From contig NZ_CP022987.1 in the NCBI RefSeq assembly GCF_004022565.1, positions 682,001 through 746,000 of the forward strand: 64,000 bases of DNA, in the 5' to 3' direction. The DNA is from Pollutimonas thiosulfatoxidans. GTDB lineage: Bacteria; Pseudomonadota; Gammaproteobacteria; Burkholderiales; Burkholderiaceae_B. The notes beneath the pieces are model-generated. The model worked only from the letters and a program-made list of their open reading frames with translations, was not told the origin of the DNA and searched no databases. Both the position numbers and the translations under genes were made by a program. Positions 7,428 to 16,015 of the stretch are shown piece after piece. Position 1 is the stretch's first letter. Every line of letters begins with the position of its first letter.

Positions 7428-9869
7428 TTGATCAAACGATCTAAAAAAGACACAAATAACAAAGAAGCATCGTCTGGGAAGCAGGACCTACCCCCGGATT
7501 TCGATCCCGAGGTACCCAGCCGAGAAGTCATCCTGCAGCAGTTGCGGTCGCATAAAAAGCCTGTCAGCCCAGAAGATCTGGCACAGGTGCTGGGTTCCGA
7601 ACTGCCCATGTCTATTGGCCTGGAACGTCGGCTCAAAGCCATGGAACGCGACAGCCAGGTGGTGTCCGATGCACAAGGTCGGTTGCAGTTGAACAGCAAA
7701 TCTGAATTCATCGCCGGAAAAGTACAGGGTCATCGAGATGGCTTTGGCTTCCTGATACGCGAAGACGGTGGCCCCGATCTATTCCTTTCTCCTCGCGAAA
7801 TGCTCAAGGTCATGCACGGCGACCGTGTCTTGGCCAAGCCCGATGGCGAGTACCGCGGCAAGCCTGAAGCCACCATCGTTGAGGTCGTGGAAAGGCGCAC
7901 CGATAAACTGGTAGGGCGCTTTCTTAAAGAGCGCGGTGCTTTCATTGTGGTGCCCGAAGATCAACGCATCAAGCGCGACATTCTGGTGCCCGCCTCCGAC
8001 ACCGGTGGGGCCGAGCATGGCCAGGTGGTATCCATACAGATCGTCGAGCAGCCCACCCGCCATACCCAGCCACTGGGCCGGGTCGTGGAAGTGTTGGGCG
8101 AAATCGACGACCCCGGCATGGAGATCGAAATTGCTGTCCGCAAATTCGATGTGCCGCACGAGTTTTCCGAAACGGCCTTGAAGCAGGCTGCGGCGCTACC
8201 CAGCACGGTCCGGCCGGTCGATATGAAGGGCCGGGTCGATTTGCGCGATGTGCCCTTCGTAACGATAGACGGCGAAGACGCCCGCGACTTCGACGACGCG
8301 GTGTTTTGCACACCGGTGGAGCTCGGCACCGAAAAGCGTAAACGGCCTGGCTGGCGTCTGCTGGTAGCCATCGCCGACGTTACCCACTATGTGAAGCCGG
8401 GCGACGCCATTGACGAAAATGCCGTCGAACGCGGCACCAGTGTTTACTTTCCGCGTCGCGTCATACCGATGCTGCCCGAGGCCCTGTCCAACGGCATCTG
8501 CTCGCTGAACCCCGATGTTGATCGCCTGGTACTAGTGTGCGATATGGTGATTGCGGCTACGGGAACCAAGGCGGGCAGCATCAGTGCCTACCAGTTCTAC
8601 GACGCCGTTATCCATTCCCACGCTCGCACCACCTACACGGACGTATGGGAAGCGCTGCAACAGCCCACGGGGCCGGCGGCCACGTCCATGAAAGCCGTGT
8701 TGCCGCATCTGCAGAACCTTTACGAGCTTTATCAGTTGTTTGCGGAGGCGCGGAAAAAGCGTGGCGCCATCGATTTCGACACGGTCGAAACGCGCATCGT
8801 GTGTAATCCGCTGGGCAAGATCGAACGCATCGAAGCCTATACACGCAACGACGCCCATAAGCTGATCGAAGAATGCATGCTGGCTGCCAATACTTGCGCG
8901 GCCGAGTTCATGACGCGCAACAAGCGTCTGGGCCTGTATCGCGTACACGAAGGCCCCACGCCCGAGAAACTGCAGGCGCTGCGCGACTATCTGCGCAATC
9001 TGGGGCTGACGCTGGATGGCGGAGACGACCCGTCCACCGACGACTATGCCCGTCTGATCAAGGCCGCACGCAACCGCCCGGACTTCGAAATTATTCAAAC
9101 CATGTGCCTGCGTTCTTTGCAGCAAGCCATCTACAGCCCCGAGCAAGTCGGACACTTCGGCTTGTCTTACGAGCATTACGCACACTTTACGTCGCCCATA
9201 CGTCGATACCCCGATCTGCTGACCCACCGGGTCATCAAGGGCGTGTTGCGCGGGAAGCGCTATGTCCCTCAAGTGGACGACATCAGCAGCGTGGCGGCCT
9301 TGCCGCGCACCGAGCGCGAGCACGCCATTTGGGAGAAGCTGGGCTTGCTGTTGTCGGCCCGCGAACGCCGCGCCGACGATGCCTCGCGCGATGTTGAAGC
9401 CTGGCTGAAGTGCTGGTTCGTGAAGGAACATGTTGGCGAAGTGTTCAGCGGACGCGTCACGGGCGTGGCGACATTCGGTATTTTCATTACGCTGGATACC
9501 CTCTTTGTAGAGGGCATGGTGCATGTGTCCGAACTGGGCTCCGATTATTTCCAGTACAACGAAGCCATGCACGAGTTGCGCGGCGAGCGCACAGGCATAC
9601 GTTACCGCCTGACGGATGCCGTACAGGTGCAGGTGGCTCGTGTCGACCTGGAAGCACGCCGCATCGAATTCCGCCTGGTCAAGGGCACTGGCTTCAAAGA
9701 GCTGAAGGCTTCCATCGAAACCGAAGCGCCAGCCGAACGACGTGTTAAACGCGCAGCCTCCAGCAAACCGGATGCGCTGAAGGGCACTACGTCGCGCCAA
9801 CGCCGGGCCGCGGCCAAGCGCAGCACCAAAACCGCCGCCCCCAAAAAGGCAGGAAAAAGCCGACACTGA
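7428..9869 (+). CDS. rnr: ribonuclease R
   Basis: An 813-residue 3'-5' exoribonuclease of the RNase II/RNB family, degrading structured RNA in the cytoplasm. Domains in order: N-terminal helix-turn-helix (residues about 25-90), cold-shock domains (about 90-260), the RNB catalytic domain with the metal-binding block DGEDARDFDDAVF (about 282-294), an S1 domain (VGEVFSGRVTGVATFGIFITL, about 665-745), and a Lys/Arg-rich tail. The start is TTG at 7428; no in-frame ATG lies nearby upstream, and GGAA precedes it. Length matches E. coli RNase R (813). rlmB follows after 70 bases, an order conserved in many proteobacteria. Confidence 0.96.
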   Translation: MIKRSKKDTNNKEASSGKQDLPPDFDPEVPSREVILQQLRSHKKPVSPEDLAQVLGSELPMSIGLERRLKAMERDSQVVSDAQGRLQLNSKSEFIAGKVQGHRDGFGFLIREDGGPDLFLSPREMLKVMHGDRVLAKPDGEYRGKPEATIVEVVERRTDKLVGRFLKERGAFIVVPEDQRIKRDILVPASDTGGAEHGQVVSIQIVEQPTRHTQPLGRVVEVLGEIDDPGMEIEIAVRKFDVPHEFSETALKQAAALPSTVRPVDMKGRVDLRDVPFVTIDGEDARDFDDAVFCTPVELGTEKRKRPGWRLLVAIADVTHYVKPGDAIDENAVERGTSVYFPRRVIPMLPEALSNGICSLNPDVDRLVLVCDMVIAATGTKAGSISAYQFYDAVIHSHARTTYTDVWEALQQPTGPAATSMKAVLPHLQNLYELYQLFAEARKKRGAIDFDTVETRIVCNPLGKIERIEAYTRNDAHKLIEECMLAANTCAAEFMTRNKRLGLYRVHEGPTPEKLQALRDYLRNLGLTLDGGDDPSTDDYARLIKAARNRPDFEIIQTMCLRSLQQAIYSPEQVGHFGLSYEHYAHFTSPIRRYPDLLTHRVIKGVLRGKRYVPQVDDISSVAALPRTEREHAIWEKLGLLLSARERRADDASRDVEAWLKCWFVKEHVGEVFSGRVTGVATFGIFITLDTLFVEGMVHVSELGSDYFQYNEAMHELRGERTGIRYRLTDAVQVQVARVDLEARRIEFRLVKGTGFKELKASIETEAPAERRVKRAASSKPDALKGTTSRQRRAAAKRSTKTAAPKKAGKSRH

Positions 9870-9939
9870 CGGCTGGCGTTAAAATGTGAGCGCCGTAGGC
9901 CCGGCTGGGCGGCGGCGTCATCACTCTACAAGGAACACC

Positions 9940-10686
9940 ATGTCGTCTCACCAGGTCCTGACCGGCTTCCACGCGGTCGTTGCGCGCTTGCGCCACGCGC
10001 CGGACTCCATCAAAGAACTCTATGTAGAGGCGTCGCGCCGCGACAAGCGCATGCAGGGCTTTATTGAGCAAGCCCAGGCGGCCAACATCAAGGTGCGCCC
10101 GGTGGCTACCGATCGGCTCGATGGCCTGGCGCGAGGCACCCGACATCAAGGCGTAGTGGCCCTCGCGGAAGCGCGGACACTGGCGCTCGATGTCGACGAA
10201 GTGCTTGATCTCTTGGAAGACAGGGCCGAGCCGGCATTGTTCCTGATTCTTGACGGGGTGACAGATCCTCATAATCTGGGTGCCTGCTTGCGCACTGCGG
10301 ATGCGGCCGGTGTCCATGCCGTGATTGCACCGCGCGATCGCGCGGTAGGCTTGAACAGCACGGTTCAGCGCGTGGCGTCCGGCGCCGCCGAGACCGTCCC
10401 TTATATTATGGTCACCAATCTTGCACGGACCATGCGGCAACTGAAGGCGCGTGATGTCTGGCTGGTAGGCACCGATGACGAGGCCAGCGCCAGCATGCAT
10501 CAGGTCGATGCGCGTCGTGCCATGGCGTGGGTCATGGGCGCGGAAGGCGAAGGCATGCGCCGGCTTACCCGAGAAACCTGCGACGAACTCGTGACCATAC
10601 CCATGCTGGGTTCGGTTGAAAGCCTTAACGTCAGTGTGGCCAGTGCGGTCTGCTTGTACGAATCCGTGCGTCAGCGCCAGACCTAA
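9940..10686 (+). CDS. rlmB: 23S rRNA (guanosine-2'-O-)-methyltransferase RlmB
   Basis: A 248-residue SpoU-class methyltransferase that 2'-O-methylates G2251 of 23S rRNA using S-adenosylmethionine. The N-terminal substrate-binding domain begins SSHQVLTGFHAVVARLR. The trefoil-knot catalytic domain shows the family motifs LILDGVTDPHNLGACLRTADAAGVHAV, WVMGAEGEGMRRLTRE and IPMLGSVESLNVSVASAV. The ATG at 9940 is preferred over an in-frame upstream start because AAGGAACACC precedes it and the resulting length matches E. coli RlmB (243). Confidence 0.96.
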   Translation: MSSHQVLTGFHAVVARLRHAPDSIKELYVEASRRDKRMQGFIEQAQAANIKVRPVATDRLDGLARGTRHQGVVALAEARTLALDVDEVLDLLEDRAEPALFLILDGVTDPHNLGACLRTADAAGVHAVIAPRDRAVGLNSTVQRVASGAAETVPYIMVTNLARTMRQLKARDVWLVGTDDEASASMHQVDARRAMAWVMGAEGEGMRRLTRETCDELVTIPMLGSVESLNVSVASAVCLYESVRQRQT

Positions 10687-10762
10687 TGGCGTACCCGGCG
10701 CCCGTCCGCTGACGGCGGCGCACTTATTCCACCCCGATCCCTCCAATTGCTGACATCTCATC

Positions 10763-11992
10763 ATGGCTAATAACGGCTTTACCACCACCATTCTTCACTC
10801 TGATCGGCGCGCTTCCGTCGAGCATGGCGCTATTCATAAGCCTATGCACCCCTCGGCGGAATACGCCTTTGCCGATGCTCGTGAGCTTGCTGCGGTGTTC
10901 CAGGGCAAGGCCGGCTTTACCTATGCGCGTCAGGGCACGCCCACCACCGCAGCGCTGGAACAGAAGATCACGCAGATGGAAGAGGGCGCGGGTACGGTCA
11001 GCTTCGCTACGGGTATGGCTGCGCTGGCTGCGACCTTTTTCACGCTATTGAAGGCGGGCGACCATTTAATCAGCGGTCAACATATTTTCGGCAACACCAA
11101 TAGCTTGTTCGGCACGCTGGCCGGTCTGGGTGTCCAGATCAGCTTCGTCGATACGGCCGATGTGGCGGCAGTCCAGGCGGCCTGGCGTCCGCAAACGCGC
11201 ATGGTCTTTGCAGAAGCGTTGGCCAACCCTGGTACGCAGATTCCAGATATGGAAGCCATAGGCAACTGGTGCCGCGAAAAAAATCTGGTGTACGTGCTGG
11301 ACAACACCCTGGTCACGCCATTACTGCTGCGTGGTAAATCGGTTGGCGCCTCGCTGGTCGTGAACTCGCTGTCCAAACACATAGGCGGCCATGGCAATGC
11401 GCTGGGCGGCGCAGTAACCGATACGGGCCTGTACGACTGGTCGTCCTACGAGAATATTGCCGAGCCTTATCGCAAGGGTAGTCCGACCTCCTGGGGCCTG
11501 ACTCAAATCAAGAAGAAAGGGCTGCGCGATATGGGTGGTACCTTGTCTTCCGAGGCGGCACATCGCATCGCCACGGGTGCCGAGACCTTGTCGCTGCGCA
11601 TGGAAAAGGCTTGCAGCAATGCACTGGCGCTGGCCCAAGCGCTGAGCCAGCATCCCAAGGTTGCCAAGATCCATTATCCGGGCTTGGCCAACCATCCCCA
11701 ACATCAGCGGGCCACACAGCTTTTTGGCGGACGCTATGGCGCCCTGATGGGTATCGAACTGGTCGATGAGATCGACGTGTTTGATTTTCTGAATCGACTC
11801 AAGGTCCTGGTGCTTGCGACGCACTTGGGCGACAACCGGACATTGGTGTTGCCCATGGCCCATACGATCTACTACGAGATGGGTCCGCAGCGGCGCGCCG
11901 AGATGGGTATCTCGGATAACTTCTTGCGCGTGTCTATCGGCATTGAAGACATCGCCGATTTGCTGGCCGATTTCGAACAGGCGCTGCGCTAG
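10763..11992 (+). CDS. cystathionine gamma-synthase family PLP enzyme
   Basis: A 409-residue PLP-dependent enzyme of the Cys/Met metabolism family (fold type I). Family motifs include FTYARQGTPTTAALEQKI, EGAGTVSFATGMAAL, VYVDN-type strand LVYVLDNTLVTP and the Schiff-base lysine at K205 in VNSLSKHIGGHG. The C-terminal part carries VLVLATHLGDNRTLV and a substrate-binding R in FLRVSIGIED. The family includes cystathionine gamma-synthase, O-acyl-homoserine sulfhydrylase and methionine gamma-lyase. The NTLVTP variant does not let me choose safely, although sulfhydrylase or synthase activity is most likely. It follows rlmB without an obvious terminator. Confidence 0.85.
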   Translation: MANNGFTTTILHSDRRASVEHGAIHKPMHPSAEYAFADARELAAVFQGKAGFTYARQGTPTTAALEQKITQMEEGAGTVSFATGMAALAATFFTLLKAGDHLISGQHIFGNTNSLFGTLAGLGVQISFVDTADVAAVQAAWRPQTRMVFAEALANPGTQIPDMEAIGNWCREKNLVYVLDNTLVTPLLLRGKSVGASLVVNSLSKHIGGHGNALGGAVTDTGLYDWSSYENIAEPYRKGSPTSWGLTQIKKKGLRDMGGTLSSEAAHRIATGAETLSLRMEKACSNALALAQALSQHPKVAKIHYPGLANHPQHQRATQLFGGRYGALMGIELVDEIDVFDFLNRLKVLVLATHLGDNRTLVLPMAHTIYYEMGPQRRAEMGISDNFLRVSIGIEDIADLLADFEQALR

Positions 11993-12332
11993 GCCGAGAA
12001 TATCGCGACCGCTTTTACCATAAGCAGGGCCTTGCTAGAGCATTGACATCACAATCTTTGCAAAAACTTTGCGACTTGGTGTGGAAATACAAAAATGTCA
12101 GTAACGATGCGGGTTTTGGGGGCTTTTCCGCTTGACAGCCCTGTCTTTCAAAGGCTTAATACGCGATAGCCAGCCGAGTGACAATATGCATCAGCGCGCC
12201 ACCCGGTTGCATCCGCATGATCCACTGCGGGTTATACGAAAGGCACTGATGTACCTCGTATTTTTTTCACCAAGCGTCAGGCCGGCCCTTCGGTCCCCAC
12301 CTGACTACAATAATTTTTAGGGGTAATCCTTA
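11993..12332. promoter_or_regulatory. intergenic region upstream of HU gene with candidate sigma-70 promoter
   Basis: This 340-base gap holds no credible coding sequence. A candidate sigma-70 promoter is TTGACA at 12132-12137 with CTTAAT at 12155-12160 (17-base spacer), about 170 bases before the HU start. A further TTGACA at 12043 lacks a convincing -10 element. The downstream untranslated leader is long, which is common for HU genes. Confidence 0.45.
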
Positions 12333-12605
12333 ATGAACAAAACAGAGCTTATCGAACACATATCCACCAAAGCCGATCTGTCGAAAGCCGATGCCGGCCG
12401 CGCCCTTGAAGCTTTTATCGGCGCCGTCAAAACCACACTAAAAAAGAAGGGCTCGGTAACGCTGGTGGGGTTCGGAACCTTCGCGGTGTCAGAGCGCGCA
12501 GCTCGTACTGGCCGCAACCCACGTACTGGCGAAGCCATCAAAATCAAGAAGGCCAAGGTACCCAAGTTCCGTCCGGGTAAGGCACTGAAAGACGCTGTAA
12601 ACTAA
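12333..12605 (+). CDS. hup: DNA-binding protein HU
   Basis: A 90-residue histone-like nucleoid protein that bends and compacts DNA as a dimer. It begins MNKTELIEHIS, has GSVTLVGFGTFAVSERAARTGRNPRTGEAI with the DNA-binding arm and its GRNP tip, and ends KVPKFRPGKALKDAVN. Length and sequence match the HU family rather than IHF, because IHF-specific arm residues are absent. An AGGGG lies upstream of the ATG. The gene stands alone before tRNA-Val. Confidence 0.96.
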   Translation: MNKTELIEHISTKADLSKADAGRALEAFIGAVKTTLKKKGSVTLVGFGTFAVSERAARTGRNPRTGEAIKIKKAKVPKFRPGKALKDAVN

Positions 12606-12615
12606 GACGCTTGGT

Positions 12616-12644
12616 TTGCAATGCCAAAGCTGATGAAGTATAAT
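12616..12644 (+). promoter_or_regulatory. candidate sigma-70 promoter for tRNA-Val
   Basis: TTGCAA (12616-12621), a 17-base spacer and a perfect TATAAT (12639-12644) lie downstream of the HU stop and 130 bases before tRNA-Val. Nothing else lies between, so the tRNA is the probable target. Confidence 0.6.
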
Positions 12645-12773
12645 TTTTGACTTTACAGCGTTTGGTGGCGCTAGCATTTATTGCGGTTAAGCCAGAGGTT
12701 AAGCCAAATGCAGTCAGCCCCATAAAGGTGGCCCCAATAGGATAAGTGCAGGCGGTTAATGCACACCCGAATT

Positions 12774-12849
12774 GGGTGCTTAGCTCAGTTGGTAGAGCGG
12801 CGCCCTTACAAGGCGTAGGTCGGCGGTTCGAACCCGTCAGCACCCACCA
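12774..12849 (+). tRNA. tRNA-Val (TAC anticodon)
   Basis: A 76-base cloverleaf with acceptor GGGTGCT/AGCACCC, D-arm AGCTCAGTTGGTAGAGC, anticodon stem GCGCC/GGCGT around CTTACAA (TAC), T-loop GGTTCGAACCC and encoded CCA. Confidence 0.96.
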
Positions 12850-12878
12850 GGCATTGCAAGCGTATAGATATCAGCAAG

Positions 12879-12910
12879 AAGGCACTTAAGGAAACTTAGG
12901 TGCCTTTTTT
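12879..12910 (+). terminator. Rho-independent terminator of tRNA-Val
   Basis: A 12-bp stem with a single mismatch (12879-12890 with 12895-12906), a GAAA tetraloop and a following run of six T. Confidence 0.85.
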
Positions 12911-12967
12911 GTTGCGTGAATGCGGAACCCGGCCCGACTAAGAACCTTCTAAAAGCGGGCTCGATAA

Positions 12968-12988
12968 TATTGCGAATAGTTCGCATTA
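12968..12988 (+). promoter_or_regulatory. candidate Fur box upstream of tonB
   Basis: The inverted repeat TGCGAA-TAG-TTCGCA (12971-12985) lies in an AT-rich stretch about 85 bases before tonB. It resembles the TGCGAAT/ATTCGCA form of betaproteobacterial Fur sites. An iron-regulated tonB-exbBD operon fits this placement. Confidence 0.55.
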
Positions 12989-13069
12989 CTGTTAATATCT
13001 GTGCCTCTTTCAAGCAGCAGCTGTTTGTGCACGATACTGACGCTGTGCCACTTTTTCAATTCGGGATTC

Positions 13070-13924
13070 ATGTCGCGTTTTCGTGTTCAACCGAGCCACC
13101 GTGCCTTCATTGTGAAGGCTGTGGGCGCCGTCGTGGCGGCCGGCTTGCATTTGGCGGTGCTGGGCGCCATTCTCGTCTCGCCGCCCAGCAAGCCAGAGAT
13201 CGAACTACCCGAGGCGGTTGAGGTGCGATTTGTAGAGATCGACGACGAGGTGGTCGACGCAGCGCCGGAAGCCTTGCCCGAGATTCCAGAGCCCGAGCCC
13301 ATCATCGAACCCGACCCCATCATCGAACCGGAGCCGGTCGTCGAGCCAGAGCCTATTATTGAGCCCGAGCCCGTCATCGAGCCTAAACCCGAACCCGAAC
13401 CCGAACCCGAACCCGAACCCGAGCCGGTCATCGAAGAGCCCGAGCCTGAAGCCATCACGCCCGAGCCGCCGCCTCCGCCCAAGCCGGAGCCCAAACCCAA
13501 ACCCAAGCCTGAGCCCAAGCCGCGCCCCAAGCCCGTGGTGAAGCCGGCGCCCAAGCCGGTTAGCCGGCCACCTGCGCAACCGGTCGCCAGAACTGTTGCG
13601 CCAGCCGTTCCCAAGGCACCCGAGAAGCCGGTGGATCCGGACCGACCACGCATGATCGGCAAGGTGGATTACCTGGGGCGCCGACCTGCACCTGTTTATC
13701 CGCGGGCCTCAGAGCGTCGTGGCGAGCAGGGCCGTGTTGTTGTGCGGGTGTTGATCTCGCCCCAAGGTTCCGTGCTGGACGTTACCGTACGCAAGTCGTC
13801 CGGCCATGAGCGCCTGGACGAAGCGGCCGTGACAGCGGCGAGCAAGGCGCGTTTCAAGCCATATACCGAAAACGGCGTTGCCTATCGCGCGATGGCCGAC
13901 ATCCCTTTTGATTTCGTTTTATAG
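13070..13924 (+). CDS. tonB: TonB energy transducer
   Basis: A 284-residue TonB protein that couples the proton-motive force to outer-membrane receptors. It has a short cytoplasmic tail, one membrane anchor (VKAVGAVVAAGLHLAVLGAIL, residues about 16-36), a long periplasmic spacer built of Glu-Pro then Lys-Pro repeats (about 60-175), and the C-terminal TonB domain with YPRASERRGEQGRVVVRVLI and a terminal VAYRAMADIPFDFVL. The acidic Glu-Pro half precedes the basic Lys-Pro half. The ATG at 13070 is chosen over an upstream in-frame ATG because the anchor then sits at the usual distance. It heads a tonB-exbB-exbD operon, and a probable Fur box lies upstream. Confidence 0.94.
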   Translation: MSRFRVQPSHRAFIVKAVGAVVAAGLHLAVLGAILVSPPSKPEIELPEAVEVRFVEIDDEVVDAAPEALPEIPEPEPIIEPDPIIEPEPVVEPEPIIEPEPVIEPKPEPEPEPEPEPEPVIEEPEPEAITPEPPPPPKPEPKPKPKPEPKPRPKPVVKPAPKPVSRPPAQPVARTVAPAVPKAPEKPVDPDRPRMIGKVDYLGRRPAPVYPRASERRGEQGRVVVRVLISPQGSVLDVTVRKSSGHERLDEAAVTAASKARFKPYTENGVAYRAMADIPFDFVL

Positions 13925-13934
13925 GACACAAGCT

Positions 13935-14822
13935 ATGCTGGATTTGCTTAACAGTGCGCTGCAGGTGCTAGGCCAGCTTGCCGACACGGCACCGGCTGCA
14001 CAGTCGGCGGCGGCCGCTGCGACGGACCTGGCCGCCGCCAGTGCAGCCGCCGTGCCGCCCGTCGCCCAAATGGGTACGACTGCCGCCGACGTGGCGCAGG
14101 GCGGCATGCTGCATTTCATTTCGGAAAGCGATGTGGTGGGCAAATCTTTGTTCGCCATTTTGGTGCTTATGTCGCTGACGAGCTGGTACCTCATTTTCGT
14201 CAAGTCTTATCTGAATGCGCGCATACGAAGCAGATCGAATAAGTTCCTGCGAGAGTTCTGGGCAGCCAGCTCGCTGGAGCAGGTCGAGAACGAGATCACC
14301 ACGCACGGCGCTTCCGAACCCTTCGCTCATGTGGCCAGCCACGCCATTCATGCGCGCAACCATCATGCCAAGTATGGCGCGATGAAGCTGGAAGAGAAGG
14401 GGTCCACTGGCGCGTTCGTGACCCGCACCATACGCAAGGTCATCGATGAAGAAACTGCCAAGCTTGAGAACGGACTGACGGTGCTGGCCTCAATAGGGTC
14501 GACGGCTCCGTTCGTTGGCCTGTTCGGCACGGTGTGGGGCGTCTATCACGCACTGATCGGCATCGGCCTGGCCGATGGCGTGACGGTAAACCGCATCGCC
14601 ACGCCGGTGGGCGAGGCCCTGATCATGACCGGATTGGGGTTGGCAGTGGCGATTCCCGCCGTGCTGGCCTATAACGGCTTTGTCCGCGGCAATCGCGTAT
14701 ATCTGGCCAGGCTGGATGCCTTCGCGCATGATTTGTTTACTTTCCTATCCACCGGGCAACAGGCGTTTGAATCGTCCGGCAAGGTGCGACATGTGACGCT
14801 GGCCGCGTCCAAAAGCGAGTAA
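13935..14822 (+). CDS. exbB: ExbB proton channel subunit (MotA/TolQ/ExbB family)
   Basis: A 295-residue inner-membrane protein forming the ExbB pentamer that powers TonB. It has an extended Ala-rich N-terminal periplasmic segment (residues about 10-55), then a first helix SLFAILVLMSLTSWYLIF, a cytoplasmic region with charged helices, and two C-terminal helices containing LASIGSTAPFVGLFGTVWGVYHAL and EALIMTGLGLAVAIPAVLAYN, both diagnostic. The start at 13935 lies 10 bases after tonB, indicating one operon. The extended N-terminus is the longer ExbB form typical of many proteobacteria. Confidence 0.94.
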   Translation: MLDLLNSALQVLGQLADTAPAAQSAAAAATDLAAASAAAVPPVAQMGTTAADVAQGGMLHFISESDVVGKSLFAILVLMSLTSWYLIFVKSYLNARIRSRSNKFLREFWAASSLEQVENEITTHGASEPFAHVASHAIHARNHHAKYGAMKLEEKGSTGAFVTRTIRKVIDEETAKLENGLTVLASIGSTAPFVGLFGTVWGVYHALIGIGLADGVTVNRIATPVGEALIMTGLGLAVAIPAVLAYNGFVRGNRVYLARLDAFAHDLFTFLSTGQQAFESSGKVRHVTLAASKSE

Positions 14823-14825
14823 GCC

Positions 14826-15263
14826 ATGGCATTTGGAAGCTTCGACAACAGCAAGGGCACCACCCATACCATGGCCGAGATCAACATGGTGCCGCTGATC
14901 GACGTGATGCTGGTGCTGCTGGTGATCTTCATCATTACCGCACCGCTGCTTAGCCATTCGATCAAGATCAATGTGCCCCAGGCCAGCGCCCAGCCGGTTC
15001 AACAGGAGCCGGTGGTGATCGACCTGGCAGTGGACGCCCAGGGCCAGTTGTTCTGGAACGAAGAGGCCGTGAGCATCGACCAGTTGACCAGCAAATTCGC
15101 CGGCCAGGCTGCTCTGGAACCGCAACCCGAACTTCGCATCCGTGCCGACCTGAACACCCGTTACGAGGTGCTCGCACAGGTGATGAGCAGCGCCAAGGCT
15201 GCCGGCTTGAAGAAGTTGGGCTTCATTACCCGACCCGCCGACAATGCCGCGTCAGGCTTGTAA
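14826..15263 (+). CDS. exbD: ExbD biopolymer transport protein
   Basis: A 145-residue protein with one N-terminal membrane helix. The helix contains the conserved proton-carrying Asp in INMVPLIDVMLVLLVIFIIT. A periplasmic domain follows. It partners ExbB and TonB. It starts 3 bases after exbB ends. Its helix and periplasmic sequence (DLNTRYEVLAQVMSSAKAAGLKKLGFITRP) match ExbD/TolR, and the tonB context favours ExbD over TolR. Confidence 0.94.
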   Translation: MAFGSFDNSKGTTHTMAEINMVPLIDVMLVLLVIFIITAPLLSHSIKINVPQASAQPVQQEPVVIDLAVDAQGQLFWNEEAVSIDQLTSKFAGQAALEPQPELRIRADLNTRYEVLAQVMSSAKAAGLKKLGFITRPADNAASGL

Positions 15264-15324
15264 CGCCGGCGTGGGTGTGCGGGCATTTATACCGGCGGGT
15301 CAGTCTTCGAGCTAGAATCACAGC

Positions 15325-15999
15325 ATGCGAGTTCTAGTAATCGAAGACGACACGACCTTGGGCCATGCCTTGCAAGAGTTCCTGGTCGAACAAGGTTATG
15401 CAGTCGACTGGCTTACCGCCGGTGAACAGGTTGCCGGCGCCGTGGCCGGACAAAGCTACGACCTGCTGCTGCTCGATCTGAACCTTCCGGGTCTAAGTGG
15501 CCTGGAGGTTTTGCGCCAATTGCGCGCCAACAACGAACAAGTGCCTGTACTGATACTTACCGCGCGTGATGGCGTGGAGGACCGCGTGGCGGGGCTGGAT
15601 GCGGGCGCCGACGATTACGTCACCAAGCCGTTCGAGCTTGCCGAATTGGCAGCTCGCGTACGCGCGTTCGGACGGCGTCGCGCCGGGCAGGCCCGCCCGT
15701 TGATCGAAGCCGGTTGCCTGGTATTCGATTCCGTCGGACGGGAAGTGCGGGCCAACGGCAATCGTCTGGCCTTGTCGGTGCGCGAACTGTCGGTACTCGA
15801 GATGCTCATGGCGCGCGCTGGCCGTGTAGTCACCAAGCGACAGATCGTCAATTCGCTATCGGCCTGGGATGCTGACTTCAGCGAGAACGCCGTCGAAGTC
15901 TATGTGTATCGCTTGCGCAAGCGGCTGGAAGGCACGGGCGCCGGTATACAGACGATACGCGGCTTCGGCTATCTGCTTGATACCGAAAGTGCTGGATAA
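15325..15999 (+). CDS. OmpR-family response regulator
   Basis: A 224-residue two-domain regulator. The receiver domain (residues 1-120) has the acidic pair EDD near the start, the phospho-acceptor Asp in LLLLDLNLPG, and the conserved Thr/Lys in ILTARDG and DDYVTKPFELAEL. The C-terminal winged helix (about 125-220) includes LSVRELSVLEMLMARAGRVVTKRQI and VEVYVYRLRKRL. It most resembles QseB/TctD-type members. The sensor kinase follows with only 16 bases between stop and ATG, making a two-component pair. The gene lies 61 bases after exbD, and no signal is evident from sequence. Confidence 0.9.
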   Translation: MRVLVIEDDTTLGHALQEFLVEQGYAVDWLTAGEQVAGAVAGQSYDLLLLDLNLPGLSGLEVLRQLRANNEQVPVLILTARDGVEDRVAGLDAGADDYVTKPFELAELAARVRAFGRRRAGQARPLIEAGCLVFDSVGREVRANGNRLALSVRELSVLEMLMARAGRVVTKRQIVNSLSAWDADFSENAVEVYVYRLRKRLEGTGAGIQTIRGFGYLLDTESAG

Positions 16000-16015
16000 A
16001 TTAAGAAAGGCCTGG

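Noticed and set aside
8532..10791. Long minus-strand ORFs opposite rnr and rlmB (444 and 334 codons)
   Set aside because: They lie wholly opposite strongly conserved genes, show low-complexity GC-codon composition and no recognisable motifs; they are antisense shadows.
11993..12100. Second promoter at TTGACA 12043
   Set aside because: No acceptable -10 element occurs 16-18 bases downstream.
12132..12320. Short ORF upstream of HU
   Set aside because: It starts inside the candidate promoter, lacks a ribosome site, and has no recognisable sequence.
13087..13662. Minus-strand ORF rich in Ser-Gly repeats opposite tonB
   Set aside because: It is the antisense of the Glu-Pro/Lys-Pro codons of TonB, not a protein gene; it also is not a CRISPR array because there are no regular spacers.
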